The position numbers were made by a program, and so were the translations under genes. Below the pieces are notes generated by a model, which worked only from the letters and a program-made list of their open reading frames with translations, ran no database searches and was not told where the DNA came from. Of a stretch of 64,000 bases of DNA, positions 47,113 to 57,740 are shown piece after piece. Every line of letters begins with the position of its first letter. Position 1 is the stretch's first letter. The stretch covers positions 1,302,001 to 1,366,000 of the forward strand of contig NZ_CP046530.1 of NCBI RefSeq assembly GCF_030408375.1, read 5' to 3'. This stretch comes from Corynebacterium afermentans subsp. lipophilum (GTDB lineage: Bacteria; Actinomycetota; Actinomycetes; Mycobacteriales; Mycobacteriaceae).

Positions 47113-47538
47113 ATGAGCGCCAACGAACAGCCATCCACTGAGCGCGCCTCCCGCCGCTTCCGCCGGGGCAGGAAATCCCGCGCGCTGATCACGGATGCTT
47201 CCTACACTCCCGAGCAGAATAGGCAGTCGCGCGAGAAGCAGTACGCCGTCTTGCAGGGGTTGCGCTTGCCATTCATTGTCGCGGCAGTGGCTGCGGCGTG
47301 GGCTCATTGGTGGGTACTCGCCGGCATTTTCTTCGTGGTCTCTGTCCCGTTGCCGTGGATTGCTGTGGTGCGAGGAAACGCACAGGGCGAGGTACGGGAT
47401 ACCCGCCAGAAGAACGTGTACAAGCCTGCCGTGGCACGCCAGGAGCAGCAGATGTTGGCGCAGCAGCAGCGCACGGCGCTGGATTCGGCCGAGGCGGATC
47501 GCGGCAGCTCCCCCGCTATCATCGACCACGACGAATAA
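47113..47538 (+). CDS. DUF3099 membrane protein
   Basis: A 141-residue protein with a basic N-terminus (RRFRRGRKSRALITDASYTP) that carries the DUF3099 hallmark LITDA. Two TM helices follow (LPFIVAAVAAAWAHWWVLAG and IFFVVSVPLPWIAVVRG), and then a Gln-rich soluble tail ends in acidic residues. It is divergent from DUF3039 and precedes the methyltransferase gene by 27 bases. Function unknown. Confidence 0.85.
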   Translation: MSANEQPSTERASRRFRRGRKSRALITDASYTPEQNRQSREKQYAVLQGLRLPFIVAAVAAAWAHWWVLAGIFFVVSVPLPWIAVVRGNAQGEVRDTRQKNVYKPAVARQEQQMLAQQQRTALDSAEADRGSSPAIIDHDE

Positions 47539-47565
47539 GCCCCCTTCGCACTGCAGGAGTCGCGC

Positions 47566-49125
47566 GTGATTGCACCAGAACCTCTCTCCCCTAACTTTCC
47601 CGCAGTTGCCCAGGCGCTCGCCCAAGAACTCGACGCGGCGGGTTTCAGCGCCGACGGCATCGCGGCCCACCTTGGGCCGGAGGCCACCGAGGCGCTATAC
47701 CGCCGCGAGCCGGGGGTTGTTTTAGCGGCATGTTGCGACGACGCGCGCCTGTCGCGCCTGATCCGGTTCTTCGTGCTGCGTCGCCCCGCAACAGCAGAGG
47801 CGTTGGGCGAGATGCTCACCCCGAAGCTTGCGCTTTCGCTTATCGACGACCACTTGGTGCTGCCCGTGCCAGACTCATCCACCTACCGTATTGCCGTCGA
47901 GGTACGTCCCCACGTCGTGGCCGGCACACCGCGGTTGGTGCTGTCCGATCTGGATGCCTCAATGACTGAGCACGTCCCGGGCCGCGACCACGTCCTCGGT
48001 GTCGGCTCGGCCTCACTGTCCTTGCTGTCGGCCACACCGTGCACGCCCGTGGATTCCGTGCTGGATTTGGGGACTGGCTCCGGCGTCCAAGCCCTTGCGC
48101 AAGCGGACACCGCCACCCACGTGGTGGCCACGGATGTACACGCCCGGGCACTGGAGTTCGCCGAGGCAACGCTGCGGGCGAACGGGGTGGACAACGTGGA
48201 GTTGCGCCAAGGCGAATGGTTTAAGCCGGTCCAGGGCGAGCTGTTTGACCGGATCGTGGCTAACCCTCCCTTTGTGGTGGGTCTGCCCGAAGTTGGCCAT
48301 GTTTACCGCGATTCCGGCTTGGACCTCGACGGCGCCACCGAGCTGGTGCTCAACCAAGCACCGGAGCACCTTGCCGAGGGCGGCCGCGCCTTCATCCTCG
48401 GTTCCTGGGTGCATGTGCTTGACCAGCCCTGGCAGTCCCGGGTCGCGTCGTGGTTGCCTTCCCACGGCGTGAGCGCCTGGGTGCTGCAGCGCGATGTGGT
48501 CGATCCCGGTATGTATGTCTCCACATGGCTGCGCGACGAGTCCATCGACCCGCGTTCGGACGAAGGCGTCGCACGCACGGTGCAGTGGCTCGACCACCTC
48601 GCCGGCAACGACGTCCACGCAGTGGGCTTCGGCTGGATACTTTTGGAAGACATCGGCGACGCTCCCAGCGAGATCACCTGCGAGGAACTCTCCCAGCCGT
48701 TTACAGACCCGCTCGGCCCGGAAGCCGAAGAGTACTTCACCCGCACCGCGTGGCTGCGAGGGAAGGACCGCGAGGACATCCTCGACGCCAACTACGTGGT
48801 TCGGCCGACCGTGGCGCTGGAAGACATCAAGCTCGCGGACACCGAACTCGGCATGGGGTTCGCGGACGAAACACTGCGGATCACCCGCACTGACGGGCCG
48901 CGGTTTTCCCACACCATCGATGCCGGCATCCTCTCGCTGATCTCCGGACTGCACCCGAACGGCTTGCCGCTGCGCGACGTGGTTGGCCTGTATGCGGCTT
49001 CGCGCGGGACGGGGCAACCGGAGGACGTCGAAAAGCTTGAGGCTGAAGCCGCAAAAGCTGTAGTTGACCTCGTGCGCCACGGGCTGGTTCTGCCCGCAGA
49101 GATCGCGCAACTTACTCACCTCTAG
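47566..49125 (+). CDS. Class I SAM methyltransferase of the RsmC/PrmC type
   Basis: A 519-residue actinobacterial protein. An N-terminal all-helical domain (about 1-90) precedes a Rossmann methyltransferase with the SAM motif [16 protein letters not shown] and the N-methyltransferase signature [14 protein letters not shown] motifs mark enzymes that methylate the exocyclic nitrogens of guanine or glutamine, so rRNA or a release factor is a possible target. The C-terminal 180 residues ([20 protein letters not shown]) are specific to this family. It is followed by dtd, 16 bases downstream. Confidence 0.87.
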   Translation: MIAPEPLSPNFPAVAQALAQELDAAGFSADGIAAHLGPEATEALYRREPGVVLAACCDDARLSRLIRFFVLRRPATAEALGEMLTPKLALSLIDDHLVLPVPDSSTYRIAVEVRPHVVAGTPRLVLSDLDASMTEHVPGRDHVLGVGSASLSLLSATPCTPVDSVLDLGTGSGVQALAQADTATHVVATDVHARALEFAEATLRANGVDNVELRQGEWFKPVQGELFDRIVANPPFVVGLPEVGHVYRDSGLDLDGATELVLNQAPEHLAEGGRAFILGSWVHVLDQPWQSRVASWLPSHGVSAWVLQRDVVDPGMYVSTWLRDESIDPRSDEGVARTVQWLDHLAGNDVHAVGFGWILLEDIGDAPSEITCEELSQPFTDPLGPEAEEYFTRTAWLRGKDREDILDANYVVRPTVALEDIKLADTELGMGFADETLRITRTDGPRFSHTIDAGILSLISGLHPNGLPLRDVVGLYAASRGTGQPEDVEKLEAEAAKAVVDLVRHGLVLPAEIAQLTHL

Positions 49126-49141
49126 ACAGAACGGAGCATCA

Positions 49142-49576
49142 ATGAAGGCTGTACTCACGCGCGTGACTAGCGCGTCGGTGACCGTGGACGGAGAAACCGT
49201 CGGAGCGATCGACTGCCCCGACACCGGCGGGATCCTCGCCCTTGTAGGCGCGGGCCGCGAGGACGCGGACGATGCGTGGGAGACGGTGGCGCGCAAGATC
49301 GCAGAGCTGCGCATCCTCGACGGCGAGCGGTCGGTGGAAGACGCTGGCGCACCGGTATTGCTGGTCAGCCAGTTCACGTTGATGGGCCGCACCGCGAAAG
49401 GCCGGCGTCCGTCCTGGAGCGACGCGGCACCCGGCGATGCAGCGGAACCGGTCATCGGCGCTATCGCCGAAGCACTTCGCTCGCGCGGAATCCACGTTGA
49501 AGAGGGACAGTTTGGCGCGCACATGCAGGTCGCGAGCGTCAACGATGGGCCTTTTACCGTCCTTGTAGAAGCGTGA
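49142..49576 (+). CDS. dtd: D-aminoacyl-tRNA deacylase
   Basis: Proofreading enzyme that removes D-amino acids (and glycine) mischarged onto tRNA. The 144 residues show the two conserved family motifs, VSQFTLMG (SQxT) and [12 protein letters not shown] (GP-containing, here NDGPFT). The N-terminus [18 protein letters not shown] is typical. The ATG at 49142 has ACGGAG upstream. It is probably co-transcribed with the methyltransferase. Confidence 0.95.
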   Translation: MKAVLTRVTSASVTVDGETVGAIDCPDTGGILALVGAGREDADDAWETVARKIAELRILDGERSVEDAGAPVLLVSQFTLMGRTAKGRRPSWSDAAPGDAAEPVIGAIAEALRSRGIHVEEGQFGAHMQVASVNDGPFTVLVEA

Positions 49577-49598
49577 TCTGAATATATTTCAAGCGGGC

Positions 49599-49625
49599 GG
49601 GAACACCACACGACAGCCAAGCGTT
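49599..49625 (+). promoter_or_regulatory. SigH-type (ECF) promoter before sigB
   Basis: GGGAAC (49599-49604) and CGTT (49622-49625) are separated by 17 bases, which matches the ECF-type SigH consensus of corynebacteria (GGGAAT-n-GTT). In C. glutamicum sigB is a known SigH target, so this promoter would link heat and thiol stress to SigB. Confidence 0.6.
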
Positions 49626-49687
49626 TCCCATCTAGACTGCCCAGCTGTCCCCCAGCTTTTCCACCTAGTCCGAGGAGGCGTTGCCAC

Positions 49688-50689
49688 ATGACCCAACCGG
49701 ATCATGCTGCACAGGGAACTCAAGAATCCGGGGAGACCGTCGACCGCGGTAGCCGACGGAACCAGACCAACGACAACCCTTCTGCGGACCTCGTCCGCGT
49801 CTACCTCAACGGCATCGGCAAGACTGCCCTGCTCAACGCTGAGGAAGAGGTTGAACTCGCTCAACAAATCGAGGTCGGCCTGTACGCGCAGCGCCTTTTG
49901 GACGATCCGGAGGTGAAGCTGACTCGCGCGAAGAAGCGTGACTTGAAGATTCTGGCCAAGGAAGGCCGCAAGGCCCGCGCCCACCTGCTTGAGGCAAACC
50001 TGCGCCTCGTGGTGTCCCTGGCCAAGCGCTACACCGGCCGCGGCATGCCGCTTTTGGACCTGATCCAGGAGGGCAACCTGGGCCTCATCCGCGCAATGGA
50101 GAAGTTCGACTACTCCAAGGGCTTCAAGTTCTCCACTTACGCCACATGGTGGATCCGCCAGGCGATTACGCGTGGCATGGCGGACCAGTCCCGCACGATC
50201 CGCCTCCCAGTCCATCTGGTGGAGCAGGTGAACAAACTCTCCCGCATCCGCCGCGAGATGTACCAGTCTCTGGGCCGCGAGCCCACGAACGAGGAGCTTG
50301 CGGAAGAATCCGGCATCGAGGAGTCCAAGATTGAGATGCTGCTGCGCCAGTCGCGGGACCCGGTGAGCTTGGACATGCCGGTCGGCGCGGATGAGGAAGC
50401 ACCGTTGGGCGACTTCATCGAGGATGCCGAGGCCACCGATGCCGAGGACGCGGTGGTGACCACACTGCGCCACGACGATATCGAGGACATCATCAACGGC
50501 CTCGAGCAGCGCGAGCAGGACGTCATTCGCATGCGCTATGGCCTGACCGACGGTGTGCCGCGCACTTTGGACCAGATCGGCCGCCAGTTCGGGCTGTCGC
50601 GCGAGCGCGTCCGCCAGATCGAGCGTGAAGTGATGGCAAAGCTGCGCGCCGGCGAACGCGCCGACCGCCTGCGCGATTACGCGCTCTAA
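49688..50689 (+). CDS. sigB: Group 2 (non-essential primary-like) sigma factor
   Basis: Stress and transition-phase sigma factor. The 333 residues parallel SigA from region 1.2 on ([20 protein letters not shown]), share [20 protein letters not shown], and end with the region 4 helix-turn-helix ([20 protein letters not shown]), but lack SigA's Lys-rich and acidic arms. An AGGAGGCGTTGCCAC stretch precedes the ATG. It is followed by dtxR, as in other corynebacteria. Confidence 0.97.
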   Translation: MTQPDHAAQGTQESGETVDRGSRRNQTNDNPSADLVRVYLNGIGKTALLNAEEEVELAQQIEVGLYAQRLLDDPEVKLTRAKKRDLKILAKEGRKARAHLLEANLRLVVSLAKRYTGRGMPLLDLIQEGNLGLIRAMEKFDYSKGFKFSTYATWWIRQAITRGMADQSRTIRLPVHLVEQVNKLSRIRREMYQSLGREPTNEELAEESGIEESKIEMLLRQSRDPVSLDMPVGADEEAPLGDFIEDAEATDAEDAVVTTLRHDDIEDIINGLEQREQDVIRMRYGLTDGVPRTLDQIGRQFGLSRERVRQIEREVMAKLRAGERADRLRDYAL

Positions 50690-50825
50690 GCGGCACTGCG
50701 CTCCGCAGTTTTCAGCCCAGCACCCTGTTTCAGGTTCACCGGTACAGCCACAGGTGCTGGGCTAAAGTATTGCCACATGGTTTTCGGACCTCTAACCAGT
50801 ACCGCGATTGGAAGGGAGCATCACA

Positions 50826-51503
50826 GTGCGTGATCTCGTTGACACCACAGAGATGTATCTGCGCACCGTCTACGAACTGGAAGAGGAAGGTATTACGCCG
50901 CTGCGCGCGCGAATCGCGGAGCGCCTCGAGCAGTCTGGGCCGACCGTCTCGCAGACGGTGGCGCGCATGGAGCGCGACGGTCTGATGGTGGTTGAACACG
51001 ACCGTTCCCTGTCGTTGACTGAGGAGGGGCGCCGGCGCGCGACCGCCGTGATGCGCAAGCACCGTCTCGCGGAGCGTTTGCTTACCGACGTACTGAAGAT
51101 GGACCTCGCCCAGGTCCACGAGGAGGCGTGCCGGTGGGAGCACGTGATGAGTGAAGAGGTGGAGCGCCGGGTCGTCGCGGTGCTTGACAACGCTGACCGC
51201 TCCCCTTTCGGCAACCCGATCCCCGCCCTCGCCGAGCTCGGCACAAGCGCCGGCACGGCTGAGCAAGTGGGCACCCGGGCCAGCGATCTGCGCCTGAAAG
51301 AACCGGCGCGCGCGAAGGTGGTGCAGATCAGCGAGATCTTGCAGGACGGAGCGTTGCCGAAATCCGCGGGCCAGCTTGTGGGACAAACGGTGGCTCTGCA
51401 CCCACTGGAGGACGGCTCGCTGGAGGTCTCCACCGGTGAGGGTGAGACTTTCGTGCTCACCGCAGATGTCTCGCACGCCCTGCGCGTGGAGCTTCAGGGC
51501 TAA
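50826..51503 (+). CDS. dtxR: Iron-dependent transcriptional repressor DtxR
   Basis: Metal-activated repressor of iron-uptake and toxin genes. The GTG at 50826 yields 225 residues beginning [20 protein letters not shown], almost identical to the diphtheria protein. The helix-turn-helix is [20 protein letters not shown]. All known metal ligands are present with C. diphtheriae numbering: Met10, Cys102, Glu105 and His106 for the primary site, and His79, Glu83 and His98 for the ancillary site. The C-terminal SH3-like domain is shorter and more diverged. galE follows 37 bases downstream, the conserved order. Confidence 0.98.
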   Translation: MRDLVDTTEMYLRTVYELEEEGITPLRARIAERLEQSGPTVSQTVARMERDGLMVVEHDRSLSLTEEGRRRATAVMRKHRLAERLLTDVLKMDLAQVHEEACRWEHVMSEEVERRVVAVLDNADRSPFGNPIPALAELGTSAGTAEQVGTRASDLRLKEPARAKVVQISEILQDGALPKSAGQLVGQTVALHPLEDGSLEVSTGEGETFVLTADVSHALRVELQG

Positions 51504-51540
51504 CAAGACTGAGAGACTCACCAGCACGGAAAGGACTTCC

Positions 51541-52530
51541 ATGAAGCTTGTTGTCACCGGCGGCGCCGGCTATGTGGGCAGCGTGTGCGCTGCCACCCTG
51601 CTTGAGGCGGGACACGAGGTGATCGTCGTGGACGATCTGTCTACCGGTAACCGCTACGCCGTTCCGGAAGCTGCCACGTTTGTCGAAGGCAAGATTCAAG
51701 ATGTCATCGACGACGTGCTCGCCACCGACGGCGGCGCACCGGTGGACGGTGTGTTGCACTTTGCGGCGAAGTCTCTTGTCGGCGAGTCCATGGAAGACCC
51801 CGCCAAGTATTGGCACGGCAACCTCGACGTGTCGTTGGCGCTGCTCGATTCCATGCGCCGCCACGACGTGAGGTCGTTGGTTTTCTCTTCCACCGCGGCC
51901 ACGTACGGCGAGCCGGATGTCGTGCCGATTACCGAATACGCACCGACCCGGCCGACGAACCCGTACGGTGCCACGAAGTTGGCTATCGACTACGCCATTA
52001 CGTCTTATTGCAACGCCTACGGCCTGGGTGCTACTAGCCTGCGCTACTTCAACGTCGCCGGCGCTTACGAAGGTATCGGTGAAAACCACATTACCGAAAC
52101 GCACCTGATCCCCATCGTGCTGCAGGTGGCGATGGGCTACCGCGACAAAATCATGATGTACGGCGACGACTGGCCGACAAAGGACGGCACGTGCGTGCGC
52201 GATTACATCCACATCCGGGATCTCGCGGACGCGCACGTGCTCGCACTCCAAGCCAATTCCCCCGGCACGCACCAGATCTATAACTTGGGCTCCGGCGACG
52301 GGTACTCCGTGCGCGAGGTGGTCGAGGTCTGCCGCGAGGTCACCGGCCACCCGATCCCGGCAGAGGTTGCTCCGCGCCGAGCCGGCGACCCGGCGACGCT
52401 GATCGCCTCCTCGGAGAAAATCCGCGCCGCCCTCGGTTGGAACCCGACGCGGACGGATCTGCACACCATCGTGCAGGACGCCTGGGAGTTCACCCGCCAG
52501 CTCGGCGACCGGTCGCACTCCGCGCGCTAA
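51541..52530 (+). CDS. galE: UDP-glucose 4-epimerase
   Basis: NAD-dependent SDR enzyme that interconverts UDP-glucose and UDP-galactose, supplying galactofuranose precursors for arabinogalactan. The 329 residues show the nucleotide motif [12 protein letters not shown], the catalytic serine in [12 protein letters not shown], the Y-x3-K pair in [12 protein letters not shown], and the substrate-loop pattern [10 protein letters not shown]. The ATG is preceded by GGAAAGGA. It lies directly after dtxR. Confidence 0.96.
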   Translation: MKLVVTGGAGYVGSVCAATLLEAGHEVIVVDDLSTGNRYAVPEAATFVEGKIQDVIDDVLATDGGAPVDGVLHFAAKSLVGESMEDPAKYWHGNLDVSLALLDSMRRHDVRSLVFSSTAATYGEPDVVPITEYAPTRPTNPYGATKLAIDYAITSYCNAYGLGATSLRYFNVAGAYEGIGENHITETHLIPIVLQVAMGYRDKIMMYGDDWPTKDGTCVRDYIHIRDLADAHVLALQANSPGTHQIYNLGSGDGYSVREVVEVCREVTGHPIPAEVAPRRAGDPATLIASSEKIRAALGWNPTRTDLHTIVQDAWEFTRQLGDRSHSAR

Positions 52531-52541
52531 ACACGCAACAT

Positions 52542-52560
52542 CGCCCCTCGTCTTGGGGCG
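52542..52560. terminator. Hairpin between galE and the DUF4192 gene
   Basis: CGCCCC pairs with GGGGCG around TCGTCTT in the 33 bases between two convergent stop codons. Confidence 0.6.
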
Positions 52561-52563
52561 GGT

Positions 52564-53715
52564 TCACCCATCCAGCTCCCTCCAGGTGTCCAGGCACCCT
52601 TTGCGGCACAGTTCGAGCACCTTTTGGCCCTGTCCGATGTCCATCACACCGCTGAGCAGTGCGGACAAGTTGTGCCCCGGCAGCTCATCTTCGGCGCACG
52701 CCAGCGCTGTGCTGGCCCAGCCGATGAGCCCTTGGGACAGGGCGACCATGCCCCACAAACACAACGCGTTCGCTCTGATCTCCCCGCTGAAGTTGCGCGC
52801 GATTGTCAAAAATACTGCTCCGGCCGCCCGCGGGCGATTCAACGCATCGCCGATGAGAAAATCGCGCAGCCTTCCCCCGGTCAGCATGGCCGCGACAAGC
52901 TCGACGTCATCCAGGCTGGTGAACACATCGTCGACGATCAGGCTGCCGTCGGTGTCGATCAGGCGAGCGTCTGGCGCGGCTTCGTACACACCGCACGCTT
53001 GAGTGATCTGCTCGCGCGCGGCTTGCGGGTCCGTTCGCACAAGAGTAAACAGTTCCGCTCCGCGCCTGTACGCACTGGGCGCTAAGGTCTCGCCCACCTC
53101 GACATCTGGCGCGAATACCGGCTCGAAGTGGCCGAAGACGTCGCTTTTGTGCAGTTCCGGAAGCACTCCGTGGTCGATGAGCGGGCGCATCGGTTCTGCG
53201 GCTGCCACTGATGTCACGGTGCCCTGCTCATAGGCTGCGCCCCAGTCCCATACCGCATCCGCGGTATCCGGGTCGGGCCCGAACAGCAGCTGGTAGTGCG
53301 TGCCGTCGGCGATTTCAGAGACGATCCAGCAGGCTTCGACGATCTCGCCGAAGGCGTCCGCCGCCATTCGCAACCCCTCCGCAGCTACCGCAACCATCTG
53401 CGATTCCGGCACCCGCGTCACAATCACGGCAAAGGTGGCCACATGGCGGACGAGTGGGATGCGCTGCAGCGCGCGTTGGATGCTCTCGGTGTTTCCCACA
53501 TCGGCGTCGAGGTAGGCGCCAATTTCCAGAGTCGGAGTAGCCCCTGGCGGGCTATATGCGTTGATGAGCACCACTGCCTCATTTGGGAAGTAGCCCAATG
53601 CGGCTGGGATGGAAGCGATCAGTTGCGCCGGTGAGCGGAGGAGATCCGCGCTCGGATACGGGGTGATCGGACTGGTCGGGTGGTTTGTTTCGTGCGGTTG
53701 TGGCTGAATATCCAT
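52564..53715 (-). CDS. DUF4192 family protein
   Basis: A 383-residue actinobacterial protein of unknown function. The N-terminal signature LLRSPAQLIASIPAALGYFP with FPNEAVVLI is the mark of DUF4192 (usually GYRPxDSLVLV). The body is helical, and a conserved segment reads FLTIARNFSGEIRANALCLW. No TM helix or export signal is seen. I place the start at the ATG of MDIQPQPHETN; the frame is open 54 codons further upstream, but the protein-like sequence begins here. It converges on galE and is divergent from the PAC2 gene. Confidence 0.83.
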   Translation of the reverse strand: MDIQPQPHETNHPTSPITPYPSADLLRSPAQLIASIPAALGYFPNEAVVLINAYSPPGATPTLEIGAYLDADVGNTESIQRALQRIPLVRHVATFAVIVTRVPESQMVAVAAEGLRMAADAFGEIVEACWIVSEIADGTHYQLLFGPDPDTADAVWDWGAAYEQGTVTSVAAAEPMRPLIDHGVLPELHKSDVFGHFEPVFAPDVEVGETLAPSAYRRGAELFTLVRTDPQAAREQITQACGVYEAAPDARLIDTDGSLIVDDVFTSLDDVELVAAMLTGGRLRDFLIGDALNRPRAAGAVFLTIARNFSGEIRANALCLWGMVALSQGLIGWASTALACAEDELPGHNLSALLSGVMDIGQGQKVLELCRKGCLDTWRELDG

Positions 53716-53915
53716 AACTGTTAGACGCTCGCAACCGCGCGCCGGTTCCATGTGCGGACGAAGTTTTCTCAACGCAACTTGGTACGCAACCCTTACGGCC
53801 GTGGTGCCACCTTTCGGTTGCTGGTCGGGCACAATGGAATATTCCGCGACACCAACCGTTGTGTTGGTGGAGCACAACAGCCGTCAAGGCGAACAACATC
53901 AGGAGGCCGAGGACC

Positions 53916-55001
53916 ATGACGCAGGAACGTCGCATGTACGAACTTGAGTACCCAGCCCCGCAGGTGAGCGGGGAGTCGCAGAACGGCCCTGCCCTTATCG
54001 TCGCCATGCATGGTTACGCCGATGCGGGCCACGCCGTCGAGTCTGCAGCGGACCACCTCAAGGCCGCGCTGGAGTCGAGAACGGTGGCGACGTTTAGCAA
54101 CGATGAGCTGATTGATTACCGCTCCCGGCGGCCAACGGTGACGTTAGCGCACGCTGAAATTACTGATGTTGCGGATTTGCAGCTGGACATGCGCGTTGTG
54201 CGCGACGGCAACGGCCAGTCTTTCCTCCTGCTTTCCGGTCCGGAGCCGGACCTGCGCTGGGAAGCGTTTAGTAGTGCGGTGGCGGATCTCGCCGACCAGT
54301 TCGACGTGAGCAAGACCATCTGCCTGTACGCGGCTCCGATGGGCGCCCCGCACACACGCCCGCTGGTGGTTTCCGCCCACGGCAACGACCGCGAGTTGGT
54401 CGGCTCCATGTTCACCTTCGACGGGATGGTCAGCGTGCCGGGCTCTGCTTCGGTCTTCATCGAGCGGGAGCTGCACAAGCGCGGCCGCCCTGTTGCCGGA
54501 TACACCGCGCACGTGCCGCACTACGTGGCCGCCTCGCCGTACCCGCACGCGACGTTCCAGCTGCTGCAGTCCGTGGAAGATTCCACGAAGCTGCAGTTTC
54601 CGCTGCGCTCCCTCGAGTCGGATATGCGGCGAGTGTCGCAGCAGCTCGCGGAGCAGACACACAACTCGGATGAGATCACGAACGTCGTGCAGGCTTTGGA
54701 GGAGCACTACGACCGTGAGATGCAGGAGTACCGCGACCGCCACCCACAGGCGATGATGCCGGGCGAGGCGCAGATGCCCAGCGGCGAGGAAATCAGCGAA
54801 GCGTTTGAGAACTACCTCACCGCCATCGAGGACCGGGACCGCAACGAGCAGCGCAGCCTCCCCCACAGCGAGGAGACTGATCAGCGTTTGCGCGATCATT
54901 TCTTCATCGATCCGTCTGCGCCCGAGCGTTCGCGTGACGACGACCAAGGGGATTTCCCCGGTGACGACACTCCCGACGGGGACGGCGACGACCCCCGTTA
55001 G
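53916..55001 (+). CDS. PAC2 (proteasome assembly chaperone) family protein
   Basis: A 361-residue member of the PAC2 family. The conserved core is ALIVAMHGYADAGHAVESAA near residue 25, with LFSNDELIDYRSRRPTVTL-type motif reading FSNDELIDYRSRRP, and SLESDMRRVSQQLAEQT in the C-terminal helices. An acidic Asp-rich tail ends the protein (DDDQGDFPGDDTPDGDGDD). The archaeal and eukaryotic relatives assemble proteasomes, but corynebacteria lack a proteasome, so the function is unknown. AGGAGG lies 9 bases before the ATG. It precedes the HelY-type helicase. Confidence 0.85.
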   Translation: MTQERRMYELEYPAPQVSGESQNGPALIVAMHGYADAGHAVESAADHLKAALESRTVATFSNDELIDYRSRRPTVTLAHAEITDVADLQLDMRVVRDGNGQSFLLLSGPEPDLRWEAFSSAVADLADQFDVSKTICLYAAPMGAPHTRPLVVSAHGNDRELVGSMFTFDGMVSVPGSASVFIERELHKRGRPVAGYTAHVPHYVAASPYPHATFQLLQSVEDSTKLQFPLRSLESDMRRVSQQLAEQTHNSDEITNVVQALEEHYDREMQEYRDRHPQAMMPGEAQMPSGEEISEAFENYLTAIEDRDRNEQRSLPHSEETDQRLRDHFFIDPSAPERSRDDDQGDFPGDDTPDGDGDDPR

Positions 55002-55034
55002 TGTGTCGGCCGGTCGGCTACGGTGAATGCTGTG

Positions 55035-57575
55035 ATGCTGACCGATTTGCTTGAAGATATTGCGCAGGCCCCCGAATCGCTGTTCGAGGATGCCGTGTGG
55101 GACTCGTTCAACTCGTGGACGACCTCCCGCGGCATCTCGCTGTATCCGGCGCAGGAGGAGGCATCGCTCGCGCTGCTTGCGGGCGACAACGTCATCTTGG
55201 CCACACCAACCGGCTCGGGGAAGTCGATGGTTGCCAACGCCGCGCACTTCATCGCGATGGCGCGCGGTCAGCGCTCGTTTTACACCGCACCAATTAAGGC
55301 GTTGGTGAGCGAGAAATTCTTCGCTTTGTGCGAGATTTTCGGCGCGGAGAACGTCGGCATGATGACGGGCGACGCGACCGTGAACTCGAACGCCCCGATC
55401 ATCGCCGCTACCGCCGAGATCGTGGCCAACATTGCGCTACGAGAAGGCAAGGACGCCAAGATTGACCAGGTGGTGATGGACGAGTTCCACTACTACTCGG
55501 AGCCGGAGCGCGGCTGGGCGTGGCAGGTGCCGCTGCTGGAGCTGCCAAAAGCGCAGTTTCTGCTCATGTCCGCCACGTTGGGCGATACTGCCTGGTTGGA
55601 AAAGGACCTCACTGAACGCACGGGCCGCAAGACCACGTACGTCGGCGGCGCGGAGCGGCCGGTGCCGCTTGATTTCCACTACGTGTTCTCCCCCGTGCAC
55701 GAGACCATCGAGGAGCTGCTGGAGGACAACAAGGCGCCAATCTATGTCGTGCACTTTTCCCAGCGCGAGGCCACGGAGCGAGCTCAGGCGTTGACGAGCA
55801 TGAACATCATCACGCCCGCGGAAAAGCAGCGCATTGCGGAGGAAATCGGGGACTTTCGCTTTACGACGACCTTCGGCAAAACCCTGTCCAAGCTGGTCCG
55901 TCGCGGCATCGGCGTGCACCACGCCGGCATGCTGCCGAAGTACCGCCGCCTGGTGGAGCGGCTCTCCCAAACCGGACTTCTGAAAGTCATCTGTGGCACC
56001 GACACCCTGGGCGTGGGCATTAACGTGCCGATCCGCACGGTCCTGATTACCGGCTTGGCTAAGTTTGACGGCACCCGCCAGCGCATTTTGAAGTCCCGCG
56101 AGTTCCACCAGATCGCCGGGCGCGCGGGCCGCGCAGGCTACGACACCGAGGGCACCGTCGTAGTCGAAGCGCCGGAGCACGAGATCGAGAACGTGAAGCT
56201 GCGCCGCAAGGCGGGCGACGATCCGAAGAAGCTGAAGAAAATCCGCAAGAAGTCCGCCCGCGACGGCGAAGTGTCCTGGTCCGAGAAGACCTTCGAGCGC
56301 CTGAAGGTGGCCGAGCCGGAGGAGCTGACCAGCCAGTTCAAGGTATCCAACTCCATGCTGCTCAACGTGGTGGCCCGCCCGGGTGACGGCTACGAGCACA
56401 TGCGTCACTTGCTGCGAACGAACCATGACCCGCGCGCGAAGCAGAACCGCGACATCATCCAGGCCGTGAACCTGTTCCGCGGCTTGATCAACGCCGGGGT
56501 AGTCGAGCGCACGCCAGACTCGCCCGCGTTCCGCCCGTACACGCTCACCCAGGAGCTGGACCGCGACTTCGCGCTGAACCAGCCGCTGTCCCCCTTCGCA
56601 TTGGCGTTCCTCACGTTGCTCGACCCTGAGTCGGACGCGTACACCCTCGACGTCATCTCAACGTTCGAGGCGATTCTGGACGACCCGAGACAGCTGCTCC
56701 AAGCCCAGCAAACAGCGGCTCGCGGCGAAGAGATCGCCGCTCTGAAAGCAGAGGGGGTGGACTATACGGAGCGGATGGCCATCATTGAGGACGTCACCTA
56801 CCCCAAGCCGCTTGCTGACGAACTAGAGGAGGCGTTCGCCACCTTCACGGAAGGCAATCCGTGGGCGAAAGAATTCGAGCTGTCGCCGAAATCGGTTGTG
56901 CGCGACATGATCGAGCACGCGATGACGTTTTCGGACCTCATCGCCACCTATGGTCTGGCCCGCTCGGAGGGCGTGGTGCTGCGCTACCTCACCGATGCGT
57001 GGCGCACCCTTTCCTATTCCATCCCGGACACCTACATGAACGATGATCTTGAGGACATCGTCGTGTGGCTCGGCGAGTTGATCCGACAGGTCGACTCGTC
57101 GCTCATCGACGAATGGGCGCACATGACCGGCGACGACCAGCCCGTGAGTCAAGACACCATCGACCGCGAGCTCGCGTTCGGTGTGGAAGACCCCACGGCG
57201 CTCACCGCCAACCGCCGCGCCTTCACCATCATGGTGCGCAACTATTTTTTCCGCCTAGTGGAACTTTTCGCGTACGAGAAGGAGGACCAGCTGGAGGACA
57301 TGCTGGGCTACCTGGAGCCGGACGCGCGGGTGGACTGGCCAGCTGCAATGGACGACTACTTCGACGAATACACGGATGTGGACCTGGGCCCCGACGCGCG
57401 CGGCCCGGAGTTCTTCCGGCTGGAGGACTCTGCCGGCCGAGCGTGGAGGGTCACCCAAATTATCAAGGACCCCGAGGGGGACAACGCGTTCCAGCTGCAC
57501 GGTGTTGTGGATCTGGACGCCTCCGACGAGGCAGGTGAAGTGCGGCTCTCCTCGCTAGGCATCCGCGAGGGGTAG
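55035..57575 (+). CDS. helY: Ski2-like superfamily 2 helicase (HelY type)
   Basis: Large cytoplasmic RNA/DNA helicase related to yeast Ski2/Mtr4. From the ATG at 55035 the protein has 846 residues; an in-frame GTG at 55023 is an alternative. Motifs are ATPTGSGKSMVANA (Walker A), DEFHYYSEPERGW (DExH), LLMSATLGDTAW (motif III), GTDTLGVGINVPIRT (motif V) and FHQIAGRAGRAGYD (motif VI). The long C-terminal half is helical (DSHCT-like region). The accessory islet begins right after its stop. Confidence 0.93.
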   Translation: MLTDLLEDIAQAPESLFEDAVWDSFNSWTTSRGISLYPAQEEASLALLAGDNVILATPTGSGKSMVANAAHFIAMARGQRSFYTAPIKALVSEKFFALCEIFGAENVGMMTGDATVNSNAPIIAATAEIVANIALREGKDAKIDQVVMDEFHYYSEPERGWAWQVPLLELPKAQFLLMSATLGDTAWLEKDLTERTGRKTTYVGGAERPVPLDFHYVFSPVHETIEELLEDNKAPIYVVHFSQREATERAQALTSMNIITPAEKQRIAEEIGDFRFTTTFGKTLSKLVRRGIGVHHAGMLPKYRRLVERLSQTGLLKVICGTDTLGVGINVPIRTVLITGLAKFDGTRQRILKSREFHQIAGRAGRAGYDTEGTVVVEAPEHEIENVKLRRKAGDDPKKLKKIRKKSARDGEVSWSEKTFERLKVAEPEELTSQFKVSNSMLLNVVARPGDGYEHMRHLLRTNHDPRAKQNRDIIQAVNLFRGLINAGVVERTPDSPAFRPYTLTQELDRDFALNQPLSPFALAFLTLLDPESDAYTLDVISTFEAILDDPRQLLQAQQTAARGEEIAALKAEGVDYTERMAIIEDVTYPKPLADELEEAFATFTEGNPWAKEFELSPKSVVRDMIEHAMTFSDLIATYGLARSEGVVLRYLTDAWRTLSYSIPDTYMNDDLEDIVVWLGELIRQVDSSLIDEWAHMTGDDQPVSQDTIDRELAFGVEDPTALTANRRAFTIMVRNYFFRLVELFAYEKEDQLEDMLGYLEPDARVDWPAAMDDYFDEYTDVDLGPDARGPEFFRLEDSAGRAWRVTQIIKDPEGDNAFQLHGVVDLDASDEAGEVRLSSLGIREG

Positions 57576-57740
57576 AGCGCGCCGGCAATTAAAACGCTTT
57601 GTATCGCGTGGAGCAATCGCCATGCGACCATCGCGGCGCACCCGGGTAAAGGTCGTGCCGAACGCCTCGCTCAGTTCCTTCCTACGAAGGTGTACCCGAC
57701 GTGCTGCACTGTTGTCACCGAACCACCAGCGCCACCATGC

